A stretch of 64,000 nt of DNA from Sphagnum magellanicum (GCA_021904315.1 CM038907.1:21893223-21957222); one strand, 5' to 3'. Positions 1 through 12,786 are shown, numbered from the stretch's first letter. A program made the numbers and translations. The notes: generated by a model not told the origin, from the letters alone.

Positions 1-1182
1 AATAATTTGAAATATGGGGCAACCCTTATATTGTTAATCTTATACTAAATTCCTTGGGATTAGAATATCTATTTTCTCTCTTCAATAATAACATTGCAAC
101 CTTGTTAATGAACCATTGCTTGAGTTTCTTGAATGTGAGGTACTCGATGTTTCATTGGTTAGCAAATAGGGTTTTATTTCATAGACATTAGTTTCAACAT
201 GTTTTGGCAAAAAAATTGGGTTGATACTTGGGGAGCGAATATTTTTCACGATATCATAACTAATATACGACACAAAATTGATCAATTGATCTTTGTTCCC
301 GTGTTGAGCTTCTGATCTATTTTGTTCATCATCACACATTTTTCTCCATTTGGATGTGTATTTTGACAAAAAAATTTATACCAAAGTTCTTGGGATAATT
401 GGCCTCAAAAAGGGTTTTTTTAAGTTTCCAATGGGTTTCCATTACCGACAAAAATCACAAATAGGTTGTGATGCAAACCATTACCTAGCCATTACCAACA
501 AAATAATAGAATTTCACAAAGAAGCCTTGTTCACCTTCAACTTTTTATGTTTTTTCACATGACTAATCAATTTCCTTACATAATATTCATTGCATATTTC
601 ATGTCAATGCTTTTGTTATTGTTCTTGTTTTTGTGTGTGATTGAGAATGAACTTATTGTAGTGTCTTTTTTTTATAGTTGATTGCAATCTTCATGCCAAT
701 GACCATTTTAAAGAAATTCTTCATTAAGTTCACAATTATCAGTTTGTTTGTAAAAATTGTGCAGATCTCAGAAGAATGAATTAGTTGTTTCCATGGAAGA
801 AGGACATTATGGAAATCATTAAAATACTCATGAAATATATACCATCCATTAAATATGGGGAAACAATAAGTACATTCATAAGGCCAAAAGGCAACAAAGT
901 CTATTTGAAATTGCTATGATGAATTGAAAACCTCATCTTGCATTTTAAAACCTTCAATATACACACCAAGCTGTATACATAGTAGAAGCTCTTAAGGCAC
1001 ATCAACTTTGTTCAAAGATTTTTTTAAAAAAACCTAGACTTTTTCTCATCAACTTGTTCCACCCAAGACGTATTTTTTAGGTAATTGAAATGTATAATAT
1101 CCGCCTCCTTGTTTCAACATATTTTTCAAATTTATTTGTGAGAATCATGAATCCACATTGAATAAATAAACCTTTTCCCAAA

Positions 1183-1219
1183 AAATTATTTTGGGGGAGG
1201 TCACCCCCAAAATTATTTT
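1183..1219. repeat. Short palindrome
   Basis: An AAATTATTTTGGGGG arm is followed by a four- to five-base loop and the complementary arm CCCCCAAAATTATTT. It would fold into a stem of about 15 bp. Function is unknown; it may be the core of an old inverted-repeat element. Confidence 0.6.
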
Positions 1220-2084
1220 CAACTTTTGGTGATTAACACCACAATACATACATAGTACGGGTTCCAAGTTCTCCACGCTATCTAGGTCGCACCTACCTAG
1301 AAGTCGTATATAAGTTGGGGAATTGGGGCTATGGCTTCACACCGACTACAATACTAGTGCACAATGCAACATATTAATTTAATGTGTAACATTTTTTGGG
1401 GGGGTTTTTATATACACAATCTCTATTATATCTCCAATGATTGTCATGCCGCACACACCCCTCAACACCCAAACAATACATTATAGTGTTCAATCTAGAG
1501 CCAAAAAAAGGTGGAGAGCTGACCTTGGGGATGGTGATCACCACAACTCAACAACTCCAACAATCATCATATCTCTACAAAGCATCATCCCCATGTGGTG
1601 TGGCAATGCTATGAGAGTGTGTACCAAAGTAAAAGTAGGTCCAAGAAATGGGGTGGGGATATTGTGGGTGGTTGCATCCATCCCTCTTGAAAGAAGAGAA
1701 GACAAAGTTTTTCCTGAAGCCAAGAAGGTTGCAACCACTCAAGGGGTGAAATTATTATGTAGTGGAGTAGTGGGTCCTTGGGGGGGTTTGAAGAGAGCGC
1801 TTTTTTCAGTTGGCCCACATAGAGTTGTTGTTCATGCACATTAGGTGATTGCAATCCCACAAAACAAAAGGGGACTTGCATCCTACCAACCACACAAAGC
1901 ATCCTACTACTTTTGGGTTTTGGTGAGCATGTCAGTCTCTAGTAGAGGTAGATGCTGACAAAAAAAATTTCTAGCTTTTGCAAGAAAGCTAGCTAGCTCA
2001 TAGAGGCCCTACCATGAGGCCCTACAATGAGGCCCATCATCATTGCCAACCAAACCAATTGCTAGAGTCATCAAACACTTTGAA

Positions 2085-2560
2085 CAATTGTGACATTTGT
2101 ATGTATGGATCTCTCATAGGCTTTTAAGAGATGCATCAATCTTTATTTTGCAAACCCTATCCAAGTCCATGCAATTTTGGGAAAGGATGTCACGAGAGTC
2201 CTCAACTACTTACTTACTTACTTACACAAATGTGGCATTTGTATGTATGGGTCTTATTTGGATACGAGATTGATGAATCTTTATTTTCCAACCTCACCCA
2301 CGATACTCATACTAGTTTGGGAGAAGATGTGAGAGTGTATAACTTCAACTACTTACATGAATGTGGCAATTGTATGGATCTCATATGCTTCGAAGATTCA
2401 TTAATCTTAGTTTTGAAACCAACCCAAGACCATACAATTTTGAGAGAAGATGTGAAAGTCTTTCTACAACTTGCACAAATGTGGCATTTTATGGGTCTCA
2501 TGTGCTTAGAAGATTGACCGATCTTATTTTCCAAACGTATCCAAGACCATGAAATTTTGG
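2085..2560. repeat. Degenerate tandem repeat, period about 118-139 bp
   Basis: The phrase AATGTGGCATTTGTATG recurs with drift near 2088, 2227, 2360 and 2478. It is followed each time by a GGATCT/GGGTCT block, a TTTATTTTCCAAAC-like block and a CCAAGACCATGCAATTTTGG-like block. Four imperfect units are visible. The open frames crossing it are by-products of the repeat. Confidence 0.7.
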
Positions 2561-3123
2561 CATCCATCAAATAAGTAGTCTATTGCATGTTCAAGGGTTT
2601 AAATTTCATGGTTTGAGTAAATTTACAAACTTGCGTAAATGTGACCCCCGGCCCATGTCATTTTGAATGGCTCTAAATGATAGGGGAAAATCAATGAAAA
2701 CCTACCAACTCAAAGAGATGCCGTGTTGGTCCTAAGAGTTTATCCGTATTCTAGTTCATTCAATACAAGTATCTATAGTGATGGTTGTACCATTCCGAAT
2801 TGGGACAAGTCACACCTTCAACCCTTTAGAGCTACGGCAAGTGTGTGTGGGAACCAAGTGAGGGCCAATAACCAAGTGGTAGGGTCGGCCATGATTGACC
2901 TATTCAACTTCAAAAAAATTCATGTTTGTGCAAATGCACACCTTACCCTAAGGTCAGTTTTGTCATTAAATAATCCTAAAAAAAATGAAATTAAAATATG
3001 TGAAAATATGAAGTTTACATGTTGAAAATCATCATAATTATCATAGGCTACATATACTCTGAATAATTTTCACTACTCATATCACAATATTATAATAGAT
3101 GATAGAAAAAATAAAATAAAATA

Positions 3124-3128
<5 letters not shown>

Positions 3129-3174
<46 letters not shown>
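3129..3174. repeat. (TA)n microsatellite
   Basis: An uninterrupted run of TA dinucleotides about 46 bp long. Confidence 0.95.
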
Positions 3175-3178
<4 letters not shown>

Positions 3179-4184
3179 CAAAATTAGAAAACAAAATCAT
3201 TTTTTTGGAAAAAAATTTACTCATTTTGTTAATGTGGAAACTGACCCTAGGCTACGGGTAGTAACATAACCCAAGTTTTCTTTGAGCTGAAAACCTGGTG
3301 GTTATAATGTTGTTCTAAGTCAACTATTCATCCAATGCCGGAAAACGTGCCTCCTAGGACTTTGGATGAAAATGAGGGCAACCATGTTGCCTTTGAAAGC
3401 ATCTACTACCTTCAAAGTTGGTTACAAAGCTCGGAGAAACACATGATGACATACATATTGTGGTTAGACATATTCATATTCTTGCTTGTGGTCATGGGTG
3501 CGGTACTTTGTCTTTTGTCACTCGCATGTATTTCTTTGTGTACATATCTCTATTGGAAACCATTTACATATCTTTGGAAACCATGATCCTTTTGAGGTGG
3601 ACTACATTACTCATGAGAAAACATCGAACAAACTCTTTATACACAACAAGAGAAAAGGAATAAATAACCTTTACTCTAAAAGAATCCACAAATGGATCAT
3701 CATCATTGGGGATGGGGGGATGAGTTTTTCCATAGTATTATCCTTCTTTTTTTTTGCAAAAATCTGGGGTGGTTACATAGGTAGTGTTCTTTAGGGTTTG
3801 TGGGGTTTTGAATGTGCACAATTATTTGCCTTACTATTGTGAAAGAAAAATCCACTATGACCCATATTTTGGGATGGCAATATATCTATCGAATCTCTTG
3901 TTTCCAAGACATCCATTCCACAAATGTGACCATGGTTATCAAGGGCATCATTAGGCCGACCTTTATGGCCAAGACCGAAACCTAATGTTGCTATATAAAC
4001 CTAACATTGCTATAACTCGTCTCCCTTTGAGGTTCATAGTCTTGGGATTGGTTAAGTATGGTTTTTCTCCAGGTTACTAGAGCTGAACAAAGATGAAATA
4101 CACGGAGCTTACCTCAGAATATAGGCAATAGATACCATTGACATCAAGAGATAAATCCATAAAAATAAATAAAAAATTAAACGT

Positions 4185-4230
4185 AAAGGAAAAACACCGG
4201 GCAAGGGAACAAGAGAAGAAAAAAGAAATA
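4185..4230. repeat. Dispersed repeat fragment, second copy near 45521
   Basis: About 45 bp (AAAGGAAAAACACC, then GCAAGGGAACAAGAGAAG) recur at 45521-45565 with few differences, in the same orientation. It is probably a shared fragment of an interspersed element whose limits I cannot see. Confidence 0.5.
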
Positions 4231-4899
4231 ATTAATCCATAATTCTTATAAAGTCCAAAGCTCAGCTTCGGAGATCTTTTCTAAGATTAACTACCTCACT
4301 CTTTTCTCTACCCACTTATATGGATACTATGAAAAATAAATCAATCAATATATCATCAATTAACATGCGCCTTTTTCATGTCCATGTTATTTATATTAAA
4401 ATAATTTTATAATCTCCCCTTTTTCAAACCTATCTACTTTAAGTCTTTTCTTTTGCAAATTTCAAATTTTAGTATAAGCAATGATGAACTAGTGGTCCAA
4501 CCATATACGAACATAAGATAGGTGGTCATTCATGGTTATAAATATTTGCATTCATTGTTCATAAGAGGAGGTAAGGTATGATGATGGAACTAGATTAACC
4601 TATATATATAATAATAATCATTTAATTTTTTATTTATTTTTCCCCCATTTCTTCTCCTTCTTGGGGTACCAATAATTTGCATCGTGATTCATCATAGCAC
4701 AAATGAAGAAGACAAAAAAAAAAAAAAAAAAAGAAGAAGAAGAAGGAGAAGGAGAAGAGTTGTTGAGAGAAGTCATCTCTTTTCCCTTTCCATATACACA
4801 AAACACATGAGAGAAGAAGAATGAGAAGAAGCCCAAAAACTCATCACTTTTTCTCATTTTGGACTTCCAATTGTGGGATTCCAATTTGTGTGTGTGGCC

Positions 4900-5218
4900 T
4901 TTTGTTGGTGATTGTTTGTTTGTTATAGGCTAGTGGTGGTGTGGTGTTGAAGAAAAAATAAAAATCCTTCAGATTTTATTTTATTTTTTTTTGGGGGTTG
5001 GTTCTTGTTTGGTGATGAAGATGAACAACATTGATGTTTGAGAGATTGTTGGGATTCGGTATTGAAGATGAAGAACATTGATCTTTGAGAGATTGTTGTT
5101 GTTGTTTGGTGTTTTGAAGTTTGCATTCTTTGAAATCGAATTTGAACTTCTTTCTTAGAATTCTTCAAATTGTTTTTTTGTTGGGTTAACCGTTGAAGAA
5201 TCTTCAATCTTTGAGGCT

Positions 5219-5249
<31 letters not shown>

Positions 5250-5571
5250 TTCTTGGGTGTTGTTGAAGAATCTTCAATCCTTGAGGCTCTTGTTATTGTT
5301 ATTGTTGTTGGGTGTTTGAAGAGTAGACTTTGACAAGCTTTGAGGGACCTTGTTGTTGTTGTTGTTGTTGTGGGTTTGGAAATCGTAATCTGTGTGCAGA
5401 AGAAGAAGAAGAAGAAAAAGAAGAAGAACACACAAGCTAGTTCTTCGTCGCAGCAGCAATTTGAAGAGCTCAGAATTCCATTCCCTGCCCAATTTGTACA
5501 GAGAAGGAGGAGGAGGAGGAGGAAGAGGAGGAGAGGTTTAGCTGCAGCTGTGGAAAAAGAAGAAGCTGATC
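4900..5571 (+). other. Probable 5' leader/promoter region of the At1g16860-like gene, built of short repeats
   Basis: This stretch precedes the start codon at 5572. It contains two near-duplicate pairs of about 35-40 bp. One pair is GATGAAGAACATTGATCTTT-like, near 5014 and 5061. The other is GTTGAAGAATCTTCAATC-like, near 5191 and 5263. It also holds a CTG run (5228-5250), TTG runs and GAA/GGA runs (5400-5430, 5505-5535). The purine/pyrimidine asymmetry and lack of long coding frames fit a leader. The transcription start is not visible, so which part is transcribed is inference. Confidence 0.5.
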
Positions 5572-8500
5572 ATGGCACCTGCCGCGAGTAGTAGTAACAT
5601 TGGGAAAAGTTCTTCAGCGGGACGAGGAGTGGCAGCACACCAGCTGAGCAATGGGTTATATGTTTCCGGCACACCAGAACGCAACTCCAAAGACTCTAAA
5701 GCACATCGAATGGGAGTGTCGCAGATGCCATACACAGGAGGCAATATCTTGGACTCCGGCGAGATCGGCAAGATGTTGAACATCCAAGCAACAACTACTC
5801 CTACTACTCCTACTACCCACAACAACAATGCAGCTGGAAACAAGAAGACTAGATCATCATCATCATCATCATCATGTCAAGAGTCGAGATCATGTCCCGC
5901 ATCACCTTCAGCACAATCCAATCTCCGATCCAGTTCCTTCAATGCCGCTTACACATCACACATCAACAACCCATTCACCTCCCCGACCATCATCCACTCT
6001 AATAGCACCAACACCAACAGCCACAGCCGCAGCCACAGCCACAGCAGCAGGACCACGCCTTTCATTCCAGCTCGCGGCATGACAGGATCACAATCTCCAT
6101 CTCTTGCTGCCACTGGTCTTATCACAGGCTTAGCCGCTTCAGGAAGCGGCAGAAAAGCAAATGTAGTCGTATTGGGTAATGGTACAACTCAACTGCAAGA
6201 TGAGTCCCATAATCCTGCAACAACAACAACGACAGCAACAGCAGCTTCTCCATCTCCAGGGAACTCTTCTCGGACGCTCTTGAAGAGTCCTGGTGCAAGC
6301 TTAGATAGAACTCATGGGTTAGGGCAAAACCATGGTGCTGTTGCTGCTGGATCGGTACCTAACAACAACAACAGCAATGAATCTGTCAACAATTTGAGTC
6401 ATGTGAAGAGCTTTTCTTTTATGAAGAGCATTCCGAGGTTAATTCTGTGGAGCATTTTCTCGCTGTTTGTCATCTTATTTGCTATCGGAGCTTTTGTTCT
6501 GGAAGCTGCCAAGAGTGTGGTTGTTTTGGTGGTGGTGGGTGTCTTGCTGGGGCTTGTTTGTGCTCTCTTGGCTTGGAATTCCTGGTGGGGAAGGCAATCC
6601 CTGCTCAGCTTCGTGGGTCATCATCCTCAGTCTGATCTCAGAAATGCTAAAGATGGCCAGATGGTGTGCATCACTGGGGTGAGAGAGCTCTCTCTCAAAA
6701 ACACACTTCCCCTTTTTTTTTCCCTTCCTTCCTTCCTTTTCTTCTCTCTAGATCATCATCATCCACCAAAACCAGGTGTAATCTTCACATTTGGAACCAG
6801 AATCAAAACCTTTTTGAAGAAGAAGAAGAAGAAGAAGAATTGGAACTGGAATCGTTCTAATCTATTTTTTGCAACTGAAACCAGACCAGTGAAAACCAGT
6901 TCTCTGCAGTTCATACAGAATGCACATCATCATGATGTCTTTTTTGCATTTGAAGATGATGGGTTATGATCTGCAGGGCACTGGATTGCTGTAACCAGTT
7001 TGCTGCAAGCTACATGGCACATTTTAAGCTAATCAGAAAACCAGTTACAACTTTCTAACTATTATTGCAACTTTCTCCATTTCAGTGAGAATCAAATTAG
7101 CACTTTCAGTTAGTATTACGTTCTTCAATTAAACTCAAAAATTAGTGTCAATCGCCCACTGATCTGGGTTCATGTAGAAAAGCTCAAACTAGTACTGCAG
7201 GATGAAGAACAAAAAAGACAGTGTCACACAAAGGTACTCAACTAAGTCGGGCATGAGATGACTCGGGTGAACATTCCTGGACATAAGAATTTGAGTTCAG
7301 CAAATCAGTCATGGTGTTCTGCATAAGTTCCAGAACAAGAGATTTGCTGCTCCTAACATGGAATTTTTGAGCTGGTTCGTAATCTGATTTGCTTGGAATT
7401 GTATACTCTCTCTCTCTGGGTGTGATGAAACCTTGAACAATCTGTTTCTTTTAGATTAATGAAGAATAGTGATTTGATAAATTCTTGGCTGGGAGCATTA
7501 GATTGATGAAGTGTGTGATTGGATTTAATTCTTGACTGGGAACATTTTATTTTTTTCAGGTGGTGACATGCGGGAGTTTGCAGCTTGAATCATCATACCA
7601 AAGAGTGAAACGCTGTGCTTATATATCCACCAGCTTGTATGAGTACCGAAGCTATAATGGAAAGAAAGCTCGAGATAAACATCGTCATTACACTTGGGGA
7701 TTGCGGCATCTGGAGGTAAAATCATTTCATCTTTCTTTGCATTTCTGGAAGGTGGTTCATTCTTTTGTTCCAATAAGGTTTTTGGTTATTTGGGTGTTGT
7801 GCATATTTATTGGGGTGTGTTCAAAAAACTGCTAAGCTTCTTTACTTCCACATATTATTACATAGTGTAATATTCTTTTTTTCTTGTCGTGTTTTAATTT
7901 TGTTGTTCCAGAGATATGCTGTGGAATTTTACTTGTCGGATTGCGAAACGGGTTTGAGGGTGTTGGTGAAAGCTGGCCATAATGCTCATGTAATCCCAGA
8001 TGTGGAGGAGAACACCGTTCTTGACATTAATGCCAAACTCACAAGCCTGCCCATCGATTTTCTTAACTGGCTCAATGACCGAAACCTTTCAGCTGACGAC
8101 CGCATCATGCGCCTCAAAGAAGGGTACTACTACTAATGCCTTGCCTGATTCTTTGCATGAAAATGGGTTTCTATGCTAGCCAATGTTAGCACAACATTTT
8201 TTGTAGATTTTGATTCTACATGGACCTTCTCTTAGGGTAGATCCCAAGCAAATGTAAGCCTCCAAATCTGGCTTTCTTAATGCTTGAGAATCAACTACTG
8301 AGAGACAAGTAAAAACCCTGGATGATCTCCCCCTCAAAAGTCCACAGAAAAGAGAGAAAAGTCCCAAAACCTGATCACCAAAAAAAAACCGTATCTTTTT
8401 AACCTTCCGAACATCAAGAAGGATCAACATACTAAAAAATCCAAATTTTGGTAATTGCTTTGTGCATCACAGTCAACAGTCTAAAGGATAGAAAGTGAAA

Positions 8501-8782
8501 AGCCTTGTTGCTGCAACTACCCAACAATTTCTTGAGTATGCTTCTTCTTCTTCTTCTTCTTCGGTGATGCATTTTGCTTGTTAGTGCAGGTATGTGAAGG
8601 AAGGAAGCACGGTGAGAGTGATGGGTGTCCTTCAACGGCATGAAAATGTGTTGATGATTGTGCCACCAACTAGACCTGTGACCACTGGATGTCAATGGCT
8701 CAAAGTTTTGCTCCCTGCACCTATAGATGGAATCATCCTCAAGTGCACTGAATCTGAGAAAGCAACTGGAGTTCCTGTCTGA
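5572..8782 (+). CDS. At1g16860-like two-pass membrane protein, 4 coding exons, 555 aa
   Basis: Exons are 5572-6678, 7560-7715, 7912-8123 and 8590-8782, all with GT-AG introns and a continuous frame. The product resembles the plant family typified by Arabidopsis At1g16860/At1g78880. That family is often labelled ubiquitin-specific protease C19-related, but no protease catalytic motif is visible here, so the label should not be taken as function. Conserved parts include AAHQLSNGLYVSG and MPYTGGNILDSGEIGKM near the N-terminus. A long Ser/Thr/Asn-rich, poorly conserved middle follows, then two adjacent hydrophobic segments at about residues 290-308 and 314-332. A conserved C-terminal domain follows: VVTCG, CAYISTSLYEY, TWGLRHLE, DDRIMRLKEGY, and VMGVLQRHENVLMIVPP. 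The start codon heads the conserved N-terminus. At 555 aa it is longer than the Arabidopsis protein because of the low-complexity middle. It probably acts in an endomembrane; the biochemical role is unknown. Confidence 0.93.
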
Positions 8783-10253
8783 GAACTGTTGTGCAGGGAA
8801 AACTGAAACCTGGAAGAGCTTTCTGTGGACAGAAATTCTCTTTCCACTGAAAATCCTGGCTCATCAATGCCAACCAGCTTTTCTCTCTATCTGAATCCAT
8901 CTTTCCACCAAGTTGTGAGTCTGAAATCAAAGCAAAGAATTTTGGAAATCAAGATTTGTGTCAAAACCAAAAAAAAATTGTCATCAGAGAGAACCAACAC
9001 CAAAGAGAAATCCCACAAAGCCAATGATGAAACTTCCATTTTCTCGAAATGATTATTTATAACCCCATGTAGGTTTTCAGTCACAACTTTGTGCCACAGG
9101 ATGGAAACTGGGAAAAGCTTAAATTTAAGGTCCAAGTCAGGAAACATAATATATTGAATGTCTGCTATCTCACATGACAACAATCAAAGCTAATATGAGA
9201 CTAAAGTGATAGCAAACTTTTTTTCATTTGGATTACAGTTCAGATTTTCACTATGACATTGGTCTTTCTAATTTATGTTGAGGGATTCTTTCAGGCTCCA
9301 GTTCAAGGGGACTTCAGTGTAACAATACACCTTTTCAATCAAAATCAAATACTTTCAAAACACACAGTTTGTTTTCTGCTCCATTTCATTGCACCCATTT
9401 ACACCCGTGTATTCATTACTGGCATTGGAAGGGTATTATGCTAAACACCAATCTTTAAAGGACTGGTTACATGCAGAAGCAGGCTCTCTGTTCATGCAAC
9501 TTTCCTGTCACAACAACAATTGCACTCCTCATCAAATTGAATTCAAACACCAGTTGGCAACTTTTGTGAAAGCATTCTGATTCATATGCCATGTCAGTAT
9601 AAGAGCAAAGTTTAACAAGCACATCAAAGAACCTGAGTACACCCAATGCTTGATTCCACAGAGCTCTTAAAACTGGGGAAAAATATGCAAGCCTGTCATG
9701 CCCAATTTTGAATGAGAAGAACACAGCTCTCAGAATGGCACATCATACATCATAACCATGCACTTGTGTTCATATACTGCCAAGAGTCTACGGGAAAGCC
9801 TATAAATAGCTACCTAAAGGACAGCCCTCTACATTTCCCACATCATTTACAAGTTTGTCATCTGAATTTTAACAGGAATCTCCACACTCCCAACTGTTTC
9901 AATGGCACCATAGAATTTTACTTGCTAGAACTGTTATCCACTTGTTTGGGGAAGAGTTGAAACTTAGGACCCAAAAGTGTATGCAATGGATTAGCCATAC
10001 ACAACATGAAAAGGAGGATTAGGAGGTCCAGAGCAATTCAATTAAGAGGTTATAGACAATACAAAGGCAGATTGATCACAACAGCATGCAAAAGTGATGG
10101 CAAATACATATGTACAGATAATTGAAAGAGCACTCACCTTCCTGAGCATCTGTGACCAACTCCTGAAATTGTCCTCAAAACTAAGATTGTTGCTTAGTCC
10201 ATCCTTGTTCACATGACCATTGTTGCATGATGGACAATCTTTCAGACAAACCA
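8783..10253. other. Convergent intergenic region between two genes
   Basis: This gap of about 1.47 kb separates the stop of the At1g16860-like gene (+) from the stop of the BPC gene (-). No coding exon is recognisable. It should hold both 3' untranslated regions and polyadenylation signals, but no single signal stands out. Confidence 0.6.
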
Positions 10254-11192
10254 TTACCGTAACGTGACATAACGATTAGTACCATGTTTTGCCCAATGAT
10301 CTTTGAGGTCAACAGAATAGCTTATATCAACACCTTCTGATGCTAGCTTCTCTAGTAGTTTTTCAAAGGCTCCAGCACTCATCTTCCTCCCAGCTAATCG
10401 AGAACCCCTCTTTTTTGGGTTTGTTGGCAGCGGGTACAGTGAAATGAGGGTTGTGCAACAAGCAGATTGCCATCCACCATTACCCCATCGATAACACTGT
10501 TGATTCGTTCCAGTGCAAGAGCAGTATGGTATTGGGGTTGGAGCAGAAACTGGAACAGTAGTGTAATTTGTCCTACTTACATTCTGTGTTTCCCGTATTT
10601 GCCCTTTGCCTTCTTCCTCCCCTACTTGAGGTCCTCGCAACCGCCTCTGTGGTGTCAAAGGCTTCCGTGTCTTTTTCATTGCAGGCCGAAGCACCTTATC
10701 CCGGGCCTGAACACCAGCTGAGCCTCCAGGAGACTGTTTCCTTTGAAGTTCTGCCTGTGTCTCAGTCCTCTGAAAAGCTCTATGATCACCAGCACCATGA
10801 GCAGACTCAGCATCAAAGGTCATGACCGAATTCGGTTGACTGAAATCACCTGCCAATGAACACTGCTCAGCAACCCCAACTCGTTGCAGGAGTTTGGACC
10901 CATTTATACCTCCTGCAGAACTCAGGCGTTTGCGTCCCCGTGAGGACAAGGATTCCTTTTCCACTTTTGCAAGTGTAGAGATGGCAGCATCCCTTTCCCG
11001 GAGTGCAGCATCACGGTCAGCAAGGGCAACATCACGTTCCAAAAGTGCAGCATCACGTTCCGCACACGCCACCATCTTTTCAGCAATTGCTGTATTCTTC
11101 TCCAACAGGGCAGCATCCCGTTCAGCAATCACCGTAATAAGCTGCAGGACTACATGGTCTGATACATGATCCCCTCTCCCTGCACCATCCAT
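10254..11192 (-). CDS. BBR/BPC GAGA-binding transcription factor, 312 aa
   Basis: This single uninterrupted coding exon encodes a plant BARLEY B RECOMBINANT/BASIC PENTACYSTEINE protein, a nuclear factor that binds GA/CT dinucleotide repeats. Residues about 14-75 are a run of Ala-rich AERDAALLE-type heptads, the alanine-zipper coiled coil of class I BPCs used for dimerisation. Residues about 165-200 are basic ([18 protein letters not shown]) and likely hold the nuclear localisation signal. The conserved C-terminal domain from residue 224 holds five cysteines (CSC, QQC, ACC), [16 protein letters not shown], and the family terminus [13 protein letters not shown]. The first Met is followed by the coiled coil as in relatives, and the stop is a TAA at 10254. 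A 5' leader, perhaps with an intron, is expected upstream (11193-12560), because the region up to 12560 is rich in GA/CT tracts. Confidence 0.95.
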   Translation of the reverse strand: MDGAGRGDHVSDHVVLQLITVIAERDAALLEKNTAIAEKMVACAERDAALLERDVALADRDAALRERDAAISTLAKVEKESLSSRGRKRLSSAGGINGSKLLQRVGVAEQCSLAGDFSQPNSVMTFDAESAHGAGDHRAFQRTETQAELQRKQSPGGSAGVQARDKVLRPAMKKTRKPLTPQRRLRGPQVGEEEGKGQIRETQNVSRTNYTTVPVSAPTPIPYCSCTGTNQQCYRWGNGGWQSACCTTLISLYPLPTNPKKRGSRLAGRKMSAGAFEKLLEKLASEGVDISYSVDLKDHWAKHGTNRYVTLR

Positions 11193-12575
11193 TGTGATGT
11201 ATAGGCTGATAGAGCATTCCCAAAATCACCTGCCCATTTTTCATTCTTAGTGTTGATGATCATCACTACCTAAACCTGAAGGACAAGCACATCTCAGAAT
11301 CTGTGCCACTAGCAATAGTGCAACATATCCTGACAATACCACCACTCCTGCGTACAGACTACAGCTCCACAACAAAGGCCTCAGTATCTGACTCTAAAAA
11401 CTCAAAGCACTCATCATTGGCATCAATCTGACATGCCAGACCATTGAAAAGCTCTCCAAAAGGCCTCAGCATCATCAAGACTTTTCTCAACTATTTTGAG
11501 CTGGATTCAGATCTCTAGGGTTAGACATACAAGTATGATGAGCTAAGCTGTAAAGCATCCTGAGGATGCATTCAAACAGATTTTTTGTTGAAAGACTCAC
11601 AGGAACTGTATACAATTGATGTTAAAACTGGCCCGTTGTACACTCAGCAGTCGATGATATGAGTCCACAAGCTCTTTAAACAGTTGCAAAGTAAATCAGA
11701 AAAATTTCAATTGCAGGGCTGAAAATTAGGGTTGCAAGCTGAAGAGGAATCAGCCAGCCCCACGGCACATTGCTCATCGTCATCCTTTATATTCCCCATT
11801 GCTGCTGGGAACGAATTCTCCACCATAGCAAGAGGGGAGCGAATATCATATGGCATAGTAATCATTAAAAAAACCCACTTCCTGCATACGAGCATATGCT
11901 AACTAAGCCCACACACTCAACGTCACCGCAACAACCACCCCGCCCCAGAAAAATTGAAGAGAATGTCAGAAAGTCTACTGTGCACAAGAATCGGAACTAG
12001 AAAAATTATACACACAACAGAACCTCCTCGACTTCAAGAAGTTGCGAATTCAGAGATGGGATGACTCTCAGACCACTGCCAAAAAGGCAAGGTGATAAGA
12101 CAGGGAGAGAACGAGGGAGGGAAGAGATTAGGTTGGGGGGGGGGGGGGGGGAAGGGAGAGGAAACACAAAAGAAGAACAAGAACAAGAAGCGACACTTTC
12201 AAAAATCTTCCTTCACGCAAGAGAACGCGGCAAAAAACAAAAGATAGATCACACACCCAAAGGTTTCAGAATAAGGGCATCAACGAAACAGAAAAAACAC
12301 AGAAACAATAGCACAAAAAAAGTGAATACCAAAGCGGTTAAATGGGACAGAGGGAAGTAGAGAAACAGAGAACAGAAGAGAAATTGCAGGCGATGGTGGT
12401 GGCAGTGGCAGAGAACAGAAGAGAACAACAACAGCAGCAGCGAAGGCAACCAGAGAGACAGAGATAGAGACAGAGAAAACCTAAAAAAGCTCCAAAAGGG
12501 CAAAAGCAAAGCGCAAACAAAGGCTCCACCAAACCCTAAAACATTAGCAAGGATGACTACATACACTCTTATTAT
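11193..12575 (-). promoter_or_regulatory. Upstream/leader region of the BPC gene with GA/CT tracts and a G17 run
   Basis: No coding exon is visible here. On the BPC sense strand the region has many CT-rich tracts, the densest at 12360-12480 (AGAGAGACAGAGATAGAGAC on the plus strand), and a run of 17 C (17 G on plus, 12135-12151). BPC proteins bind GA/CT repeats, so self-regulation is possible. It may include a 5' untranslated intron; I cannot place its ends with confidence. Confidence 0.5.
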
Positions 12576-12786
12576 GGTACATTCACACTTGATGTTAAGT
12601 CAGTGTTAAATGAAAATCTAGGTGGCATCCTAGGTGGCATCTTAGGTTAAATGGGTGATACCTTAATGTTAAGTGAATATTAGCTTAACATAACATTTTC
12701 ATGATACCTAGGTTTAAGTCCTAAATGGTTAGCCTCATGTTAAGGGACTCAACACTAGAGTCCCTAACATCAAGTGTGAACACACC
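12576..12786. mobile_element. MITE, copy 1 of a two-copy family
   Basis: The 211-bp element is bounded by inverted ends related to GGTGCATTCACACTTGATG. The left end reads GGTACATTCACACTTGATG and the right end complements to GGTGTGTTCACACTTGATG. It has no coding capacity. An internally similar element lies in opposite orientation at 55075-55229, including the AACACTAGAGTCCCTAACA block. A 3-bp TTA appears next to both ends, allowing one base of slack, which hints at a PIF/Harbinger-like origin. The superfamily is not proven. Confidence 0.8.

Larger units (their letters stand above)
1..4590. other. AT-rich intergenic spacer without a recognisable gene
   Basis: Only short open frames of low-complexity composition occur here, with no conserved motif and no splice-linked exon pattern that I recognise. 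The stretch holds a degenerate tandem repeat (about 2085-2560), a TA microsatellite (3129-3174) and a small GC-rich palindrome (1183-1219). A minus-strand frame at 82-369 could be a transposon remnant, but I cannot assign it to a family. Confidence 0.6.

Noticed and set aside
1437-1844. 135-codon open frame on the plus strand
   Set aside because: The composition is unlike the host genes here, there is no recognisable domain, and frames of similar length overlap it on the other strand. It is probably chance.
12249-12566. 105-codon minus-strand frame rich in Leu, Ser and Phe
   Set aside because: It arises from CT-rich tracts upstream of the BPC gene. The Ser-Leu repeats are the translation of CTCTCT-type sequence, not a conserved protein.
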